DNA of 64,000 nucleotides, taken from contig NZ_CP045702.1 in the NCBI RefSeq assembly GCF_014216315.1, positions 4,712,001 through 4,776,000 of the forward strand. Direction: 5' to 3'. This document shows positions 1 to 8,063 of the stretch, piece by piece. The notes below the pieces were generated by a model that made no database searches, had not been told where the DNA came from, and saw only the letters and a list, made by a program, of their open reading frames with translations. The translations under genes and the position numbers were made by a program. The stretch is from Streptomyces finlayi. GTDB taxonomy: Bacteria > Actinomycetota > Actinomycetes > Streptomycetales > Streptomycetaceae. Position 1 is the first letter of the stretch. The number at the start of each line of letters is the position of its first letter.

Positions 1-848
1 GCGGCGGCATGTGGAGCGCGGACCTGGGCAACGGCTACTACGGCGGCCTCCAGTTCTCGCAGGACACCTGGTCGGCGTACGGTGGCTCGGCGTTCGCGCC
101 CCGCGCCGACCTCGCCAGCCGCTCGCAGCAGATATCCGTCGCGGAGAAGGTCCTGGAGGACCAGGGCCCGCAGGCGTGGCCGAGCTGCGCGGTGATTTCC
201 GGGCTCGCGCTGGACGGGGCCCTGCCGGGCGTCGACCCGGGCGGTCTGCCCTCCGCCGACCCTTCGGACTCGCTGCTCCCAACCGACGACGCCTCCGACG
301 CCCCGTCGGGCGACGCGACGGACGAAGCGAACAAGAAGGATAAGTCCGACAAGTCCGGCGGGACCGCCGGGTCCGGTGAGTCGGACACGGCGAGTGAGTC
401 CGACAAGAACGGCGAGACCGGCGAGTCGGGCGGGTCCGGCGACTCCGGCGCGACGGCCCCGCCGGCCACCACACCGACGCCCGAGGCGTCCGAGGCGTCC
501 GCGATCCCGGACGGCACGGACCAGCGTGGCGGCAAGCACCGCGGCACGCCGGCCCCCGAGGCGAGCCTGGACGCGGATCAGGGCGGCGGGCGCGACTCGG
601 GCCGGCACGCCTCGCGCGGTGGCGACCAGGGGCGCGACACCGTTGCGGTGAGCCCCGACGGCGACTACACCGTCCGGCCCGGCGACAACCTCTGGGCGAT
701 TGCTGACGCACAGAAGGTTCCCGGCGGCTGGACCGAGCTGTACGAGGCCAACAAGGGCGCGCTCGGCTCCGACCCGGACCTGATCCTCCCCGGCCAGAGC
801 CTCGATCTGGGGCTGCCGGACGTCGCGGAGGACTCCAAGAGCAACTGA
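1..848 (+). CDS. Secreted Rpf-like transglycosylase with LysM domain (5' end outside window)
   Basis: This is the 3' part of a secreted resuscitation-promoting-factor-type muralytic enzyme; the start and signal peptide lie before base 1. The reading frame is open from base 3. The visible segment begins inside the Rpf fold (GNGYYGGLQFS, then APRADLASRSQQI), which matches the complete paralogue downstream almost residue for residue. A long Asp/Ser/Gly/Thr-rich linker follows, then a C-terminal LysM peptidoglycan-binding domain (YTVRPGDNLWAIAD to DLILPGQSL). Rpf enzymes cleave cell-wall glycan and promote spore germination in Streptomyces. The linker is longer and more acidic than in the neighbour. 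The family assignment is secure; the exact paralogue (rpfC by gene order in S. coelicolor, from memory) is inference. Confidence 0.9.
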   Translation, partial: GGMWSADLGNGYYGGLQFSQDTWSAYGGSAFAPRADLASRSQQISVAEKVLEDQGPQAWPSCAVISGLALDGALPGVDPGGLPSADPSDSLLPTDDASDAPSGDATDEANKKDKSDKSGGTAGSGESDTASESDKNGETGESGGSGDSGATAPPATTPTPEASEASAIPDGTDQRGGKHRGTPAPEASLDADQGGGRDSGRHASRGGDQGRDTVAVSPDGDYTVRPGDNLWAIADAQKVPGGWTELYEANKGALGSDPDLILPGQSLDLGLPDVAEDSKSN

Positions 849-1127
849 TCCAATTCGGGAAAACACCCCAAATTCGGGGGTAGTTCAGAGGCCTATGTCC
901 ACTTATGCGTAAGTGAGACATGGGTCTCTTTGCTTCAACTGGCCCGGCATGTCCGGGTGATGCGTCTGTGGCCCCTCCGACCTGCGAAAACGTTCTTCCC
1001 TCCAGGACGACAAATACCCGAATGGCCGGTATGTCCCTCTTTGAATGTCGAGGGTGCCTGTGTTTACGGTCGGAACCGCTCGCACCGCGGGCCCCGTCGA
1101 CCGTCACGCCGAATCCTGCCGTCGGTC

Positions 1128-1297
1128 GAAGGGAACAGACGCGTAAAGCGCCGTAGGCAGGAGCGGGGGACCCAGGTAAGCGCCGGGCCCGATCGTCGAA
1201 GGACGACTCAGGGACCGGCTTGGGGTGAAGTCGCGTGCTAGGACGTGCGACCGGGCAACTCACTTGGCCCGAACCCGACAGCTCACCTCGTAGGCGT
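1128..1297 (+). promoter_or_regulatory. c-di-AMP (ydaO-type) riboswitch upstream of rpfA
   Basis: The leader before the Rpf gene has the landmarks of the ydaO/yuaA class: a GCGGGGGACCCA block near 1164, TTGGGGTGAAG near 1220, and the characteristic 3' block CCGAACCCGACAGCTCACC followed by TCGTAGGCGT ending at 1297, just before the ribosome binding site. In S. coelicolor a c-di-AMP riboswitch controls rpfA; placement here is the same. The 5' limit is approximate. Ligand binding is inferred from motif match only. Confidence 0.85.
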
Positions 1298-1314
1298 CGG
1301 TGAGGAGAAGCTCC

Positions 1315-2034
1315 ATGCTGATTTCCAGCAAGGCCAAGCACCGCCGCCCGTCCAGGGCCGTCCGTGTCGCCACGCTCGCCGGTGTCGCCGGCGCCGCGGT
1401 CGCCATGCCGCTGATGGGTGCGACCAGCGCCTCCGCCGCCTCCGTCTCCACGTGGGACGCCGTCGCCCAGTGCGAGTCCGGTGGCAACTGGTCCATCAAC
1501 ACCGGCAACGGCTACTACGGCGGTCTGCAGTTCTCGCAGTCCAGCTGGGCCGCCGCCGGCGGTACGCAGTACGCCCCCCGCGCCGACCTCGCCAGCAAGT
1601 CGCAGCAGATCGCCACCGCGGAGAAGCTTCTCGACATGCAGGGCCCGGGCGCCTGGGCCTGTGCCGGCGCCGGCAACCTGACCAACGACGGCGTGGACCC
1701 GGGTGTCGACACCGGCTCCACGCAGGAGAGCGGCGACGAGCGGGAGCCGCAGCAGCAGGCCCAGCCGGAGCGCCAGGCCGAGCAGCCCACCACGCGCAGC
1801 GAGCAGCGCACCGCGCCGAAGACCGAGGCGCCCAGGACGGTCACCACCCCGACCGGCGAGAAGGTCGAGAAGGGTGACGGCGAGTACAAGGTGAAGGCCG
1901 GCGACACTCTCAGCAAGATCGCCGCGAAGCGCGACGTCAAGGGCGGCTGGGAGAAGCTCTTCGACCTGAACGACGACATCGTCAAGGACGCCGACCTGAT
2001 CTTCCCGGGTCAGCAGCTCCACCTGACGAAGTAG
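1315..2034 (+). CDS. rpfA: Resuscitation-promoting factor RpfA (Rpf + LysM), secreted
   Basis: Secreted peptidoglycan-cleaving resuscitation factor of 239 aa. The ATG is preceded by GAGGAG at good spacing, so it is preferred to an in-frame GTG 15 bases upstream. Residues 1-42 form a signal peptide ending around ATSASA. The Rpf domain follows (TWDAVAQCESGGNWSIN, with the catalytic Glu in the CESGG motif, then NGYYGGLQFSQSSW), then a Gln/Glu/Thr-rich linker and a C-terminal LysM domain (YKVKAGDTLSKIA to ADLIFPGQQLHL). Transcription is probably controlled by the upstream c-di-AMP riboswitch and ends at a strong hairpin at 2093. It sits directly upstream of eno, as rpfA does in S. coelicolor. Role: wall remodelling during spore germination. 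Confidence 0.93.
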   Translation: MLISSKAKHRRPSRAVRVATLAGVAGAAVAMPLMGATSASAASVSTWDAVAQCESGGNWSINTGNGYYGGLQFSQSSWAAAGGTQYAPRADLASKSQQIATAEKLLDMQGPGAWACAGAGNLTNDGVDPGVDTGSTQESGDEREPQQQAQPERQAEQPTTRSEQRTAPKTEAPRTVTTPTGEKVEKGDGEYKVKAGDTLSKIAAKRDVKGGWEKLFDLNDDIVKDADLIFPGQQLHLTK

Positions 2035-2092
2035 TACCTGGGACTCTCCTCCCCTCCGGGAGGGTGTCCGGCGGCATCCTCCCCGCCCTGCT

Positions 2093-2138
2093 CCCGACCC
2101 GGTGCGCTCTCCCCCGTGCGTACCGGGTCGGGGTCTTT
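2093..2138 (+). terminator. Rho-independent terminator of rpfA
   Basis: An 11-bp perfect stem (CCCGACCCGGT with ACCGGGTCGGG, 2093-2103 and 2122-2132) is followed by GTCTTTT. The remaining ~230 bases to eno hold its promoter region (a TAGGCT at about 2293 could be a -10) and no gene. Confidence 0.75.
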
Positions 2139-2367
2139 TCCGGCCGGTGGAGTCCACCTGCCGACGTCGATCGTTCAAGTGTTGTGGTTACTCGTCAGTA
2201 ATTTTCTGGACCTTTGCCCGTGAATGCATACCCTTGGGTCCTTTTTCGTCCCAGGGGACGGGCGCCCGGCTGGCCGATGGAGCCCGGCCGGATAGGCTCA
2301 GGTCGCAAGGCCACAGTGACCACAGTGGCCCTGCGCAACCAGTGTCATATCCAGAAGGAGATGCCTC

Positions 2368-3648
2368 GTGCCGTCCATCGACGTCGTCGTAGCCAGGGAA
2401 ATCCTCGACTCCCGGGGCAACCCCACGGTCGAGGTCGAGGTTGGCCTCGACGACGGCAGCACGGGACGTGCTGCCGTTCCGTCCGGCGCCTCCACCGGTG
2501 CGTTCGAGGCCATCGAGCTTCGCGACGGAGACCCCAACCGTTACATGGGCAAGGGCGTGGAGAAGGCCGTCCTCGCCGTCATCGAGCAGATCGGCCCGGA
2601 GCTCGTCGGGTACGACGCCACCGAGCAGCGCCTCATCGACCAGGCGATGTTCGACCTGGACGCCACCGAGAACAAGGGCTCGCTCGGCGCCAACGCCATC
2701 CTCGGCGTCTCGCTGGCCGTCGCGCACGCCGCCTCCGAGGCGTCCGACCTGCCGCTCTTCCGCTACCTCGGCGGCCCGAACGCGCACCTGCTGCCCGTTC
2801 CGATGATGAACATCCTGAACGGCGGCTCGCACGCCGACTCCAACGTGGACATCCAGGAGTTCATGATCGCGCCGATCGGCGCGGAGTCGTTCTCCGAGGC
2901 CCTGCGCTGGGGCGCGGAGGTCTACCACACGCTGAAGAAGGTCCTGAAGACCAAGGGCCTGTCCACCGGTCTCGGTGACGAGGGCGGCTTCGCCCCGAAC
3001 CTGGAGTCCAACCGCGCCGCCCTGGACCTCATCGTCGAGGCCATCAAGGAGGCCGGTTACGTCCCCGGCCGCGACATCGGCCTCGCGCTCGACGTCGCCG
3101 CGTCCGAGTTCTACAAGGACGGCGTGTACGAGTTCGAGGGCAAGTCCCGCTCGGCCGCCGAGATGACCGAGTACTACGAGGAGCTCGTCTCCGCGTACCC
3201 GCTCATCTCCATCGAGGACCCGCTGTACGAGGACGACTGGGCCGGCTGGAAGGTCATCACCGACAAGCTCGGCTCCAAGGTGCAGATCGTCGGTGACGAC
3301 CTGTTCGTCACCAACCCGGAGCGTCTGGCCCGCGGCATCGAGGAGGGCTCCGCGAACGCCCTGCTCGTGAAGGTCAACCAGATCGGTTCGCTGACCGAGA
3401 CCCTGGACGCCGTCGAGATGGCCCAGCGCAACGGCTTCAAGTGCATGATGTCGCACCGTTCCGGTGAGACCGAGGACGTCACGATCGCCGACCTCGCCGT
3501 CGCCGTGAACTGCGGTCAGATCAAGACCGGCGCCCCGGCCCGCTCGGACCGTGTCGCCAAGTACAACCAGCTGCTGCGCATCGAGGAGATCCTCGACGAC
3601 GCCGCGGTGTACGCGGGCCGCTCGGCGTTCCCCCGCTTCAAGGGCTGA
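2368..3648 (+). CDS. eno: Enolase
   Basis: Phosphopyruvate hydratase, converting 2-phosphoglycerate to phosphoenolpyruvate in glycolysis; cytosolic, Mg-dependent, 426 aa, the usual bacterial length. The GTG start is set by AAGGAG seven bases upstream; an out-of-frame ATG at 2361 overlaps that spacing and is not used. N-terminal AREILDSRGNPTVEVEV, the acid/base loop GDEGGFAPN (about residue 203), the metal ligand in SIEDPLYEDD and the signature SHRSGETED (about residue 362) are all present. It is followed by the FtsB-like gene, DUF501 and ppx, a conserved actinobacterial order. Confidence 0.98.
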   Translation: MPSIDVVVAREILDSRGNPTVEVEVGLDDGSTGRAAVPSGASTGAFEAIELRDGDPNRYMGKGVEKAVLAVIEQIGPELVGYDATEQRLIDQAMFDLDATENKGSLGANAILGVSLAVAHAASEASDLPLFRYLGGPNAHLLPVPMMNILNGGSHADSNVDIQEFMIAPIGAESFSEALRWGAEVYHTLKKVLKTKGLSTGLGDEGGFAPNLESNRAALDLIVEAIKEAGYVPGRDIGLALDVAASEFYKDGVYEFEGKSRSAAEMTEYYEELVSAYPLISIEDPLYEDDWAGWKVITDKLGSKVQIVGDDLFVTNPERLARGIEEGSANALLVKVNQIGSLTETLDAVEMAQRNGFKCMMSHRSGETEDVTIADLAVAVNCGQIKTGAPARSDRVAKYNQLLRIEEILDDAAVYAGRSAFPRFKG

Positions 3649-3771
3649 TCACCGGCCCACAGGGCTGACCACCGGCCTTCCGCGGGCCGAAGTCACCAGC
3701 CTCCGTCCGTCCCCGCACTCGGTCCCGTACCGTGTGCGGGGACCGACGTGTGTGATGGGGAGGCGTGAGAG

Positions 3772-4242
3772 ATGGCCGGGAAGGACCGCGACCGGTTCTC
3801 CACCGCGACCAGGCTGCGACTGCTCGGCGAGCAGACCGCGGCCCGCGTCTACCGGTCCCAGAGCAAGCGTCAGGCCCGCCGCTCGCGGCTCACCGGCCGC
3901 GCCGCGTTCCTCGCCCTGGTCGTCTGTTCCCTCGTGGTCGCGCTCGCGTACCCGATGAGGCAGTACGTCTCCCAGCGCGACGAGATCGCCGACCAGGAGC
4001 GTCTGTCGCAGGAGGCGCGCCGGCGGACCGAGGAACTGCGTGACGAGAAGGCGCGGCTCAAGGACGACGCGTACATCCGGCGGCTGGCCCGCGAGCACCT
4101 TCACTACGTACTTCCGGGGGAGACCGGCTACACCGTGGTCGATCCCGGCGCGGCCGAGGACCGTAGCGGGGAGCCGGGCACGACGGACCGTGCCTGGCAC
4201 TCGAACCTCTGGGACGGCGTGGACACCGCGGACCGTGGCTGA
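3772..4242 (+). CDS. Septum formation initiator FtsB/DivIC family protein
   Basis: Bitopic divisome protein of 156 aa. A basic cytosolic N-terminus (about residues 1-40) is followed by one membrane segment (AAFLALVVCSLVVALAYPM), then a coiled coil rich in Arg/Glu (QRDEIADQERLSQEARRR to EELRDEKARLKDD) and the family's C-terminal motif AREHLHYVLPGETGY. FtsB/DivIC proteins link FtsL and FtsQ in the septal complex; in Streptomyces they are needed for efficient sporulation septation. The location just after eno is the standard actinobacterial position of this gene. The ATG is chosen for its GAGAG upstream and conserved length. Confidence 0.9.
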   Translation: MAGKDRDRFSTATRLRLLGEQTAARVYRSQSKRQARRSRLTGRAAFLALVVCSLVVALAYPMRQYVSQRDEIADQERLSQEARRRTEELRDEKARLKDDAYIRRLAREHLHYVLPGETGYTVVDPGAAEDRSGEPGTTDRAWHSNLWDGVDTADRG

Positions 4243-4336
4243 CCGGCCTCACCAGTAACCCGCACGACCGCTTGATCCGCACGCCCGCACGACCCGCACC
4301 ATCTGAGAAGCACCTTCGAGCAGAACCAAGGCAGGC

Positions 4337-4867
4337 ATGGAAACCCCCCCTCCGCAGACCGAGTCCACCACGCCCACCGACGCGGACATCGCCGCGTTCC
4401 AGCAGCAGCTCGGGCGCCCGCCGCGCGGACTGCGCGCCATCGCGCACCGCTGCCCGTGCGGCAATCCGGACGTGGTCGAGACGCAGCCCCGTCTGGAGGA
4501 CGGCACGCCGTTCCCGACGACCTTCTACCTGACCTGTCCGCGTGCCGCTTCCGCGATCGGCACGCTGGAGGCCAACGGGGTCATGAAGGAGATGACCGAG
4601 CGTCTGCAGACGGACCCGGAACTCGCCGCCGCCTACCGCGCGGCGCACGAGGACTACATCGTCCGCCGTGACGCCATCGAGGTCCTGGAGGGCTTCCCGA
4701 GCGCGGGAGGCATGCCGGACCGGGTGAAGTGCCTGCACGTCCTGGTCGGCCACTCGCTGGCGGCCGGCCCCGGGGTGAACCCGCTGGGCGACGAGGCGAT
4801 CGCGATGCTGCCGCAGTGGTGGGCGAAGGGGCCGTGCGTGTCGCCGTGCGGCGCCGACGAGGCCTGA
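4337..4867 (+). CDS. DUF501 domain protein
   Basis: 176-aa protein of the DUF501 family, whose function is not established. Characteristic features are the Cys motif HRCPCGNPDVVETQPRL near residue 37, FPTTFYLTCP, ASAIGTLEANGVMKEMTER, the invariant-looking VKCLHVLVGHSLAAGPGVNPLGDEA, and a C-terminal GPCVSPC. The conserved Cys and His residues suggest metal binding or a redox role, but that is inference. It sits between the FtsB-like gene and ppx, an order kept throughout Actinobacteria, and is probably co-transcribed with them. Confidence 0.9.
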   Translation: METPPPQTESTTPTDADIAAFQQQLGRPPRGLRAIAHRCPCGNPDVVETQPRLEDGTPFPTTFYLTCPRAASAIGTLEANGVMKEMTERLQTDPELAAAYRAAHEDYIVRRDAIEVLEGFPSAGGMPDRVKCLHVLVGHSLAAGPGVNPLGDEAIAMLPQWWAKGPCVSPCGADEA

Positions 4868-4991
4868 CCTCCCGCACCCCCGGGGTGCTCCGCCCCGGGC
4901 CCCGGTCCTCGACCGGCAGGTCCAGCCCCTCCGGCGTTCGAGGAGCGGGGGTCCGGGGCGGAGCCCCCGTAACCACGACCACAGGAGCCCC

Positions 4992-5933
4992 ATGACCCGC
5001 GTTGCCGCCATCGACTGCGGTACCAACTCCATCCGCCTGCTCGTCGCCGACGTCGATCCCGCCACGGGTGAGCTCACCGAACTCGACCGCCGGATGCAGA
5101 TCGTGCGCCTCGGTCAGGGCGTCGACCGGACCGGGCGGCTGGACCCCGAGGCGCTGGAGCGCACCTTCGGGGCCTGCCGCGAGTACGCCGCGGTGATCCG
5201 GGAGCTGGGCGCCGAGCGGCTCCGCTTCGTCGCCACCTCGGCCTCGCGGGACGCGGAGAACAGCGACGAGTTCGTCCGGGGCGTCCTGGACATCCTGGGC
5301 GTCGAGCCCGAGGTCGTCACAGGCGACCAGGAGGCGCAGCTCTCCTTCGACGGCGCCACCAAGGAACTGACCGGCAGCGACCATCTGGCGAAGCCGTATC
5401 TCGTGGTGGACATCGGCGGCGGCTCCACCGAGTTCGTGGTCGGCGACGACGAGGTCCGCGCGGCCCGGTCCGTGGACATCGGCTGCGTACGGATGACCGA
5501 ACGTCACCTGGTCCAGGACGGCACCGTCGTGGACCCGCCCACCCCCGAGCGGGTCGCCGCCGTCCTCACGGACATCCACGCCGCACTGGACCTCGCCGAG
5601 GAGACCGTGCCGATCTCCGAGGCCGCCACCCTCGTCGGCCTGGCCGGCACGGTCACCACGGTGGCCGCGATCGCCCTGGAACTGGCGGAGTACGACCCCG
5701 GGGCGATCCACCACTCCCGGGTCTCCTTCGAGCAGGTCCGGGAGATCACCGCCCGGCTGACCGGCTCCACGCACGAGGAACGCGCCGCGATCCCCGCGAT
5801 GCACCCGGGCCGGGTCGATGTGATCGCCGCCGGGGCGCTGATCCTGCTCGCCGTGATGGAGCGGACCGGGGCCCGTGAGGTCGTGGTCAGCGAGCACGAC
5901 ATCCTGGACGGAATCGCGCTCTCGGTGGCGTAG
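4992..5933 (+). CDS. Ppx/GppA-family exopolyphosphatase
   Basis: Phosphatase of the ASKHA superfamily (313 aa), acting on inorganic polyphosphate or pppGpp. The first phosphate-binding loop is AIDCGTNSIRLLVAD at residues 5-19; the second is VVDIGGGSTEFVVGD near 138-152; LVGLAGTVTTVAAIALEL and AGALILLAVMERTGA follow. It is the short type (about 310 aa) without the C-terminal HD extension of E. coli Ppx, as in mycobacterial Ppx1/Ppx2. AGGAG lies eight bases before the ATG. Whether the physiological substrate is polyP or pppGpp cannot be told from sequence. Confidence 0.92.
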   Translation: MTRVAAIDCGTNSIRLLVADVDPATGELTELDRRMQIVRLGQGVDRTGRLDPEALERTFGACREYAAVIRELGAERLRFVATSASRDAENSDEFVRGVLDILGVEPEVVTGDQEAQLSFDGATKELTGSDHLAKPYLVVDIGGGSTEFVVGDDEVRAARSVDIGCVRMTERHLVQDGTVVDPPTPERVAAVLTDIHAALDLAEETVPISEAATLVGLAGTVTTVAAIALELAEYDPGAIHHSRVSFEQVREITARLTGSTHEERAAIPAMHPGRVDVIAAGALILLAVMERTGAREVVVSEHDILDGIALSVA

Positions 5934-6370
5934 GGCCGGTTCGGCCGCAGCCGCCCCTGACGCTCGCTCAAACGCACTCCGGCCTGCACCTCTGAGCTGC
6001 TCGGAGGGGTCCGCGAGGCCCCTGGGGAGGCACGCCGCGACGAACTTCGTGAACTTCTTCACAAGGAATCGGGTCCGGTTGGGTGCGGTTCGGCCGGTCG
6101 GGGGCCGCAACAGCTGCCGGACGGCCCTCACCGCGCCGCGGCGGACAGGTTCCGGGCATGGGGCGCGTGGATGAACCGAAGTGGTGGTTCAGCTGCTTCA
6201 GAGCGATAACGGCCAGCTCACAGCGGTGTACAACGTCCGCTGAGGTGCCGTGGTTCCCCCGGGGCGTCATGACCTGGGTCACGTGGGCGGCGGAGTGTAG
6301 CAGAGGGGCGCGGATACCTTGTGAAGGGGCTCACGAGCAGGTGCCCTGAGGGGGGTGGATACTCGATGGC
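5934..6370. other. Intergenic region between ppx and ndh, no gene seen
   Basis: 437 bases with no open frame of coding character on either strand. A small hairpin (GAACCgaagtGGTGGTTC) lies near 6175. The region must contain the ndh promoter, but I see no convincing -35/-10 pair, tRNA or riboswitch. Confidence 0.5.
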
Positions 6371-7756
6371 ATGAGCACCACGGAGCGTCCCAGGATCCTC
6401 GTTGTAGGCGGTGGGTACGTAGGCCTGTACGCAGCTCGTCGCATTCTGAAGAAGATGCGCTACGGGGAGGCGACCGTCACGGTTGTCGACCCTCGCTCGT
6501 ACATGACGTACCAGCCCTTCCTCCCCGAAGCTGCTGCCGGCAGCATCTCCCCTCGGCATGTCGTCGTCCCGCTGCGACGCGTCCTGCCGAAGGCCGAGGT
6601 GCTCACCGGCCGCGTCACCACGATCGACCAGGACCGCAAGGTCGCCACGGTCGCGCCGCTCGTCGGCGAGGCCTACGAGCTGCCTTTCGACTACCTCGTC
6701 ATCGCGATGGGCGCGGTCTCCCGTACCTTCCCGATCCCGGGCCTCGCCGAGCAGGGCATCGGTATGAAGGGCATCGAGGAGTCGATCGGCCTGCGCAACC
6801 ACGTCCTCGAGCAGCTGGACAAGGCTGACTCGACGACCGATGAGGACGTCCGCCGCAAGGCGCTCACGTTCGTCTTCGTGGGCGGCGGTTTCGCCGGCGC
6901 GGAGACCATCGGCGAGGTCGAGGACATGGCCCGCGACGCGGCGAAGTACTACACCAACGTGAAGCGCGAGGACATGCGCTTCATCCTGGTCGACGCCGCC
7001 GACAAGATCCTTCCCGAGGTCGGCCCGAAGCTGGGCGCGTACGGCAAGGAGCACCTCGAGAGCCGCGGTGTGGAGATCTACCTCTCCACCTCCATGGACT
7101 CGTGCGTCGACGGTCACGTCGTGCTGAAGAACGGCCTGGAGGTCGACTCCAGCACCATCGTGTGGACGGCCGGTGTGAAGCCGAACCCGGCGCTGGCCCG
7201 TTTCGGGCTGCCGCTCGGACCGCGCGGTCACGTCGACACCACCGAGAAGCTCCAGGTGCGGGGCACCGACTACATCTGGGCCGCGGGCGACAACGCCCAG
7301 GTTCCGGACCTGGTCGGCCGCAAGGCCGGCAACCCGAACGCCTGGTGCCCGCCGAACGCCCAGCACGCGCTGCGTCAGGCCAAGGTCCTCGGTGACAACG
7401 TCATCTCCGGGATGCGCGGCTTCCCGCAGGGCGAGTACAGCCACGCCAACAAGGGTGCGGTCGCCGGTCTGGGCCTGCACAAGGGCGTCGCGATGATCGT
7501 CGTGGGCAAGGTGAAGATCAAGCTCAAGGGCCGTCTCGCCTGGTACATGCACCGCGGCTACCACGGCATGGCGATGCCGACCTGGAACCGTAAGATCCGC
7601 ATCTTCGCCGACTGGACGCTTGCGATGTTCCTCAAGCGCGAGGTCGTCTCGCTGGGCGCCATGGAGACTCCGCGCGAGGAGTTCTACGAGGCCGCCAAGC
7701 CGGCGCCTGCTCCGGCCGCCGTCAAGTCCGAGGGCGAGAAGGCCAAGGCCTCCTGA
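6371..7756 (+). CDS. ndh: Type II NADH dehydrogenase (NDH-2)
   Basis: Single-subunit, non-proton-pumping NADH:quinone oxidoreductase, 461 aa. Two Rossmann dinucleotide sites are visible: FAD at the N-terminus (RILVVGGGYVGLYAARR, residues 8-24) and NADH in the middle (TFVFVGGGFAGAETIGE, about 157-173), followed by the second FAD contact TDYIWAAGDNAQVPDL. The C-terminal part after residue 390 has the amphipathic segment that anchors these enzymes to the membrane, then a short Ala/Pro/Lys tail. It recycles NADH into the menaquinone pool. Monocistronic, with a hairpin terminator at 7779. Confidence 0.93.
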   Translation: MSTTERPRILVVGGGYVGLYAARRILKKMRYGEATVTVVDPRSYMTYQPFLPEAAAGSISPRHVVVPLRRVLPKAEVLTGRVTTIDQDRKVATVAPLVGEAYELPFDYLVIAMGAVSRTFPIPGLAEQGIGMKGIEESIGLRNHVLEQLDKADSTTDEDVRRKALTFVFVGGGFAGAETIGEVEDMARDAAKYYTNVKREDMRFILVDAADKILPEVGPKLGAYGKEHLESRGVEIYLSTSMDSCVDGHVVLKNGLEVDSSTIVWTAGVKPNPALARFGLPLGPRGHVDTTEKLQVRGTDYIWAAGDNAQVPDLVGRKAGNPNAWCPPNAQHALRQAKVLGDNVISGMRGFPQGEYSHANKGAVAGLGLHKGVAMIVVGKVKIKLKGRLAWYMHRGYHGMAMPTWNRKIRIFADWTLAMFLKREVVSLGAMETPREEFYEAAKPAPAPAAVKSEGEKAKAS

Positions 7757-7778
7757 CCCGGGCCACACCGTTTCACCC

Positions 7779-7820
7779 CGAAGGGGCCGTCCGCCATCCG
7801 TGGTGCGGGCGGCCCCTTCG
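7779..7820 (+). terminator. Terminator downstream of ndh
   Basis: Stem of about 15 bp (GAAGGGGCCGTCCGC with GCGGGCGGCCCCTTC, one mismatch) starting 23 bases after the ndh stop. No T-tract, as is common in Streptomyces. Confidence 0.7.
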
Positions 7821-7920
7821 GCGTACGCGGTTCCCGCCCGGCTTCCGCGTTCCGCCGTTCCCCGGGCGGTAGCGGGATGGCGTGCGGTGCGGGCACAGTT
7901 GAACCGGGTGTACCTCGTCA

Positions 7921-7980
7921 CGGCTCCGAGGTTCACGGCTCCGGGGTTTACGGCTCCGGGGTTCACGGCTCCGAGGTTCA
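7921..7980 (+). repeat. Four tandem copies of a 15-bp repeat
   Basis: Four head-to-tail units with consensus CGGCTCCGRGGTTYA at 7921, 7936, 7951 and 7966; units 1 and 4 are identical. They lie 83 bases before the cfa-type start, in a 307-base gap that otherwise holds only the ndh terminator. They could be a simple sequence expansion or a cluster of protein-binding sites. Confidence 0.85.
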
Positions 7981-8063
7981 CGGTCGAGGTGTCGTGACGT
8001 GGTTTGAGGCATGTTTGTGGAAATTTGAGCATGTTGGGAAACACCACCACGGAGGTGTGCGCC

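Noticed and set aside
2188..3456. Long antisense open frame (422 codons) over eno
   Set aside because: It is the GC-bias shadow of a clear enolase gene, with Arg/Gly/Asp/Val-rich, motif-free sequence. Similar long antisense frames over ppx, ndh, hutU, purK and others were dismissed for the same reason.
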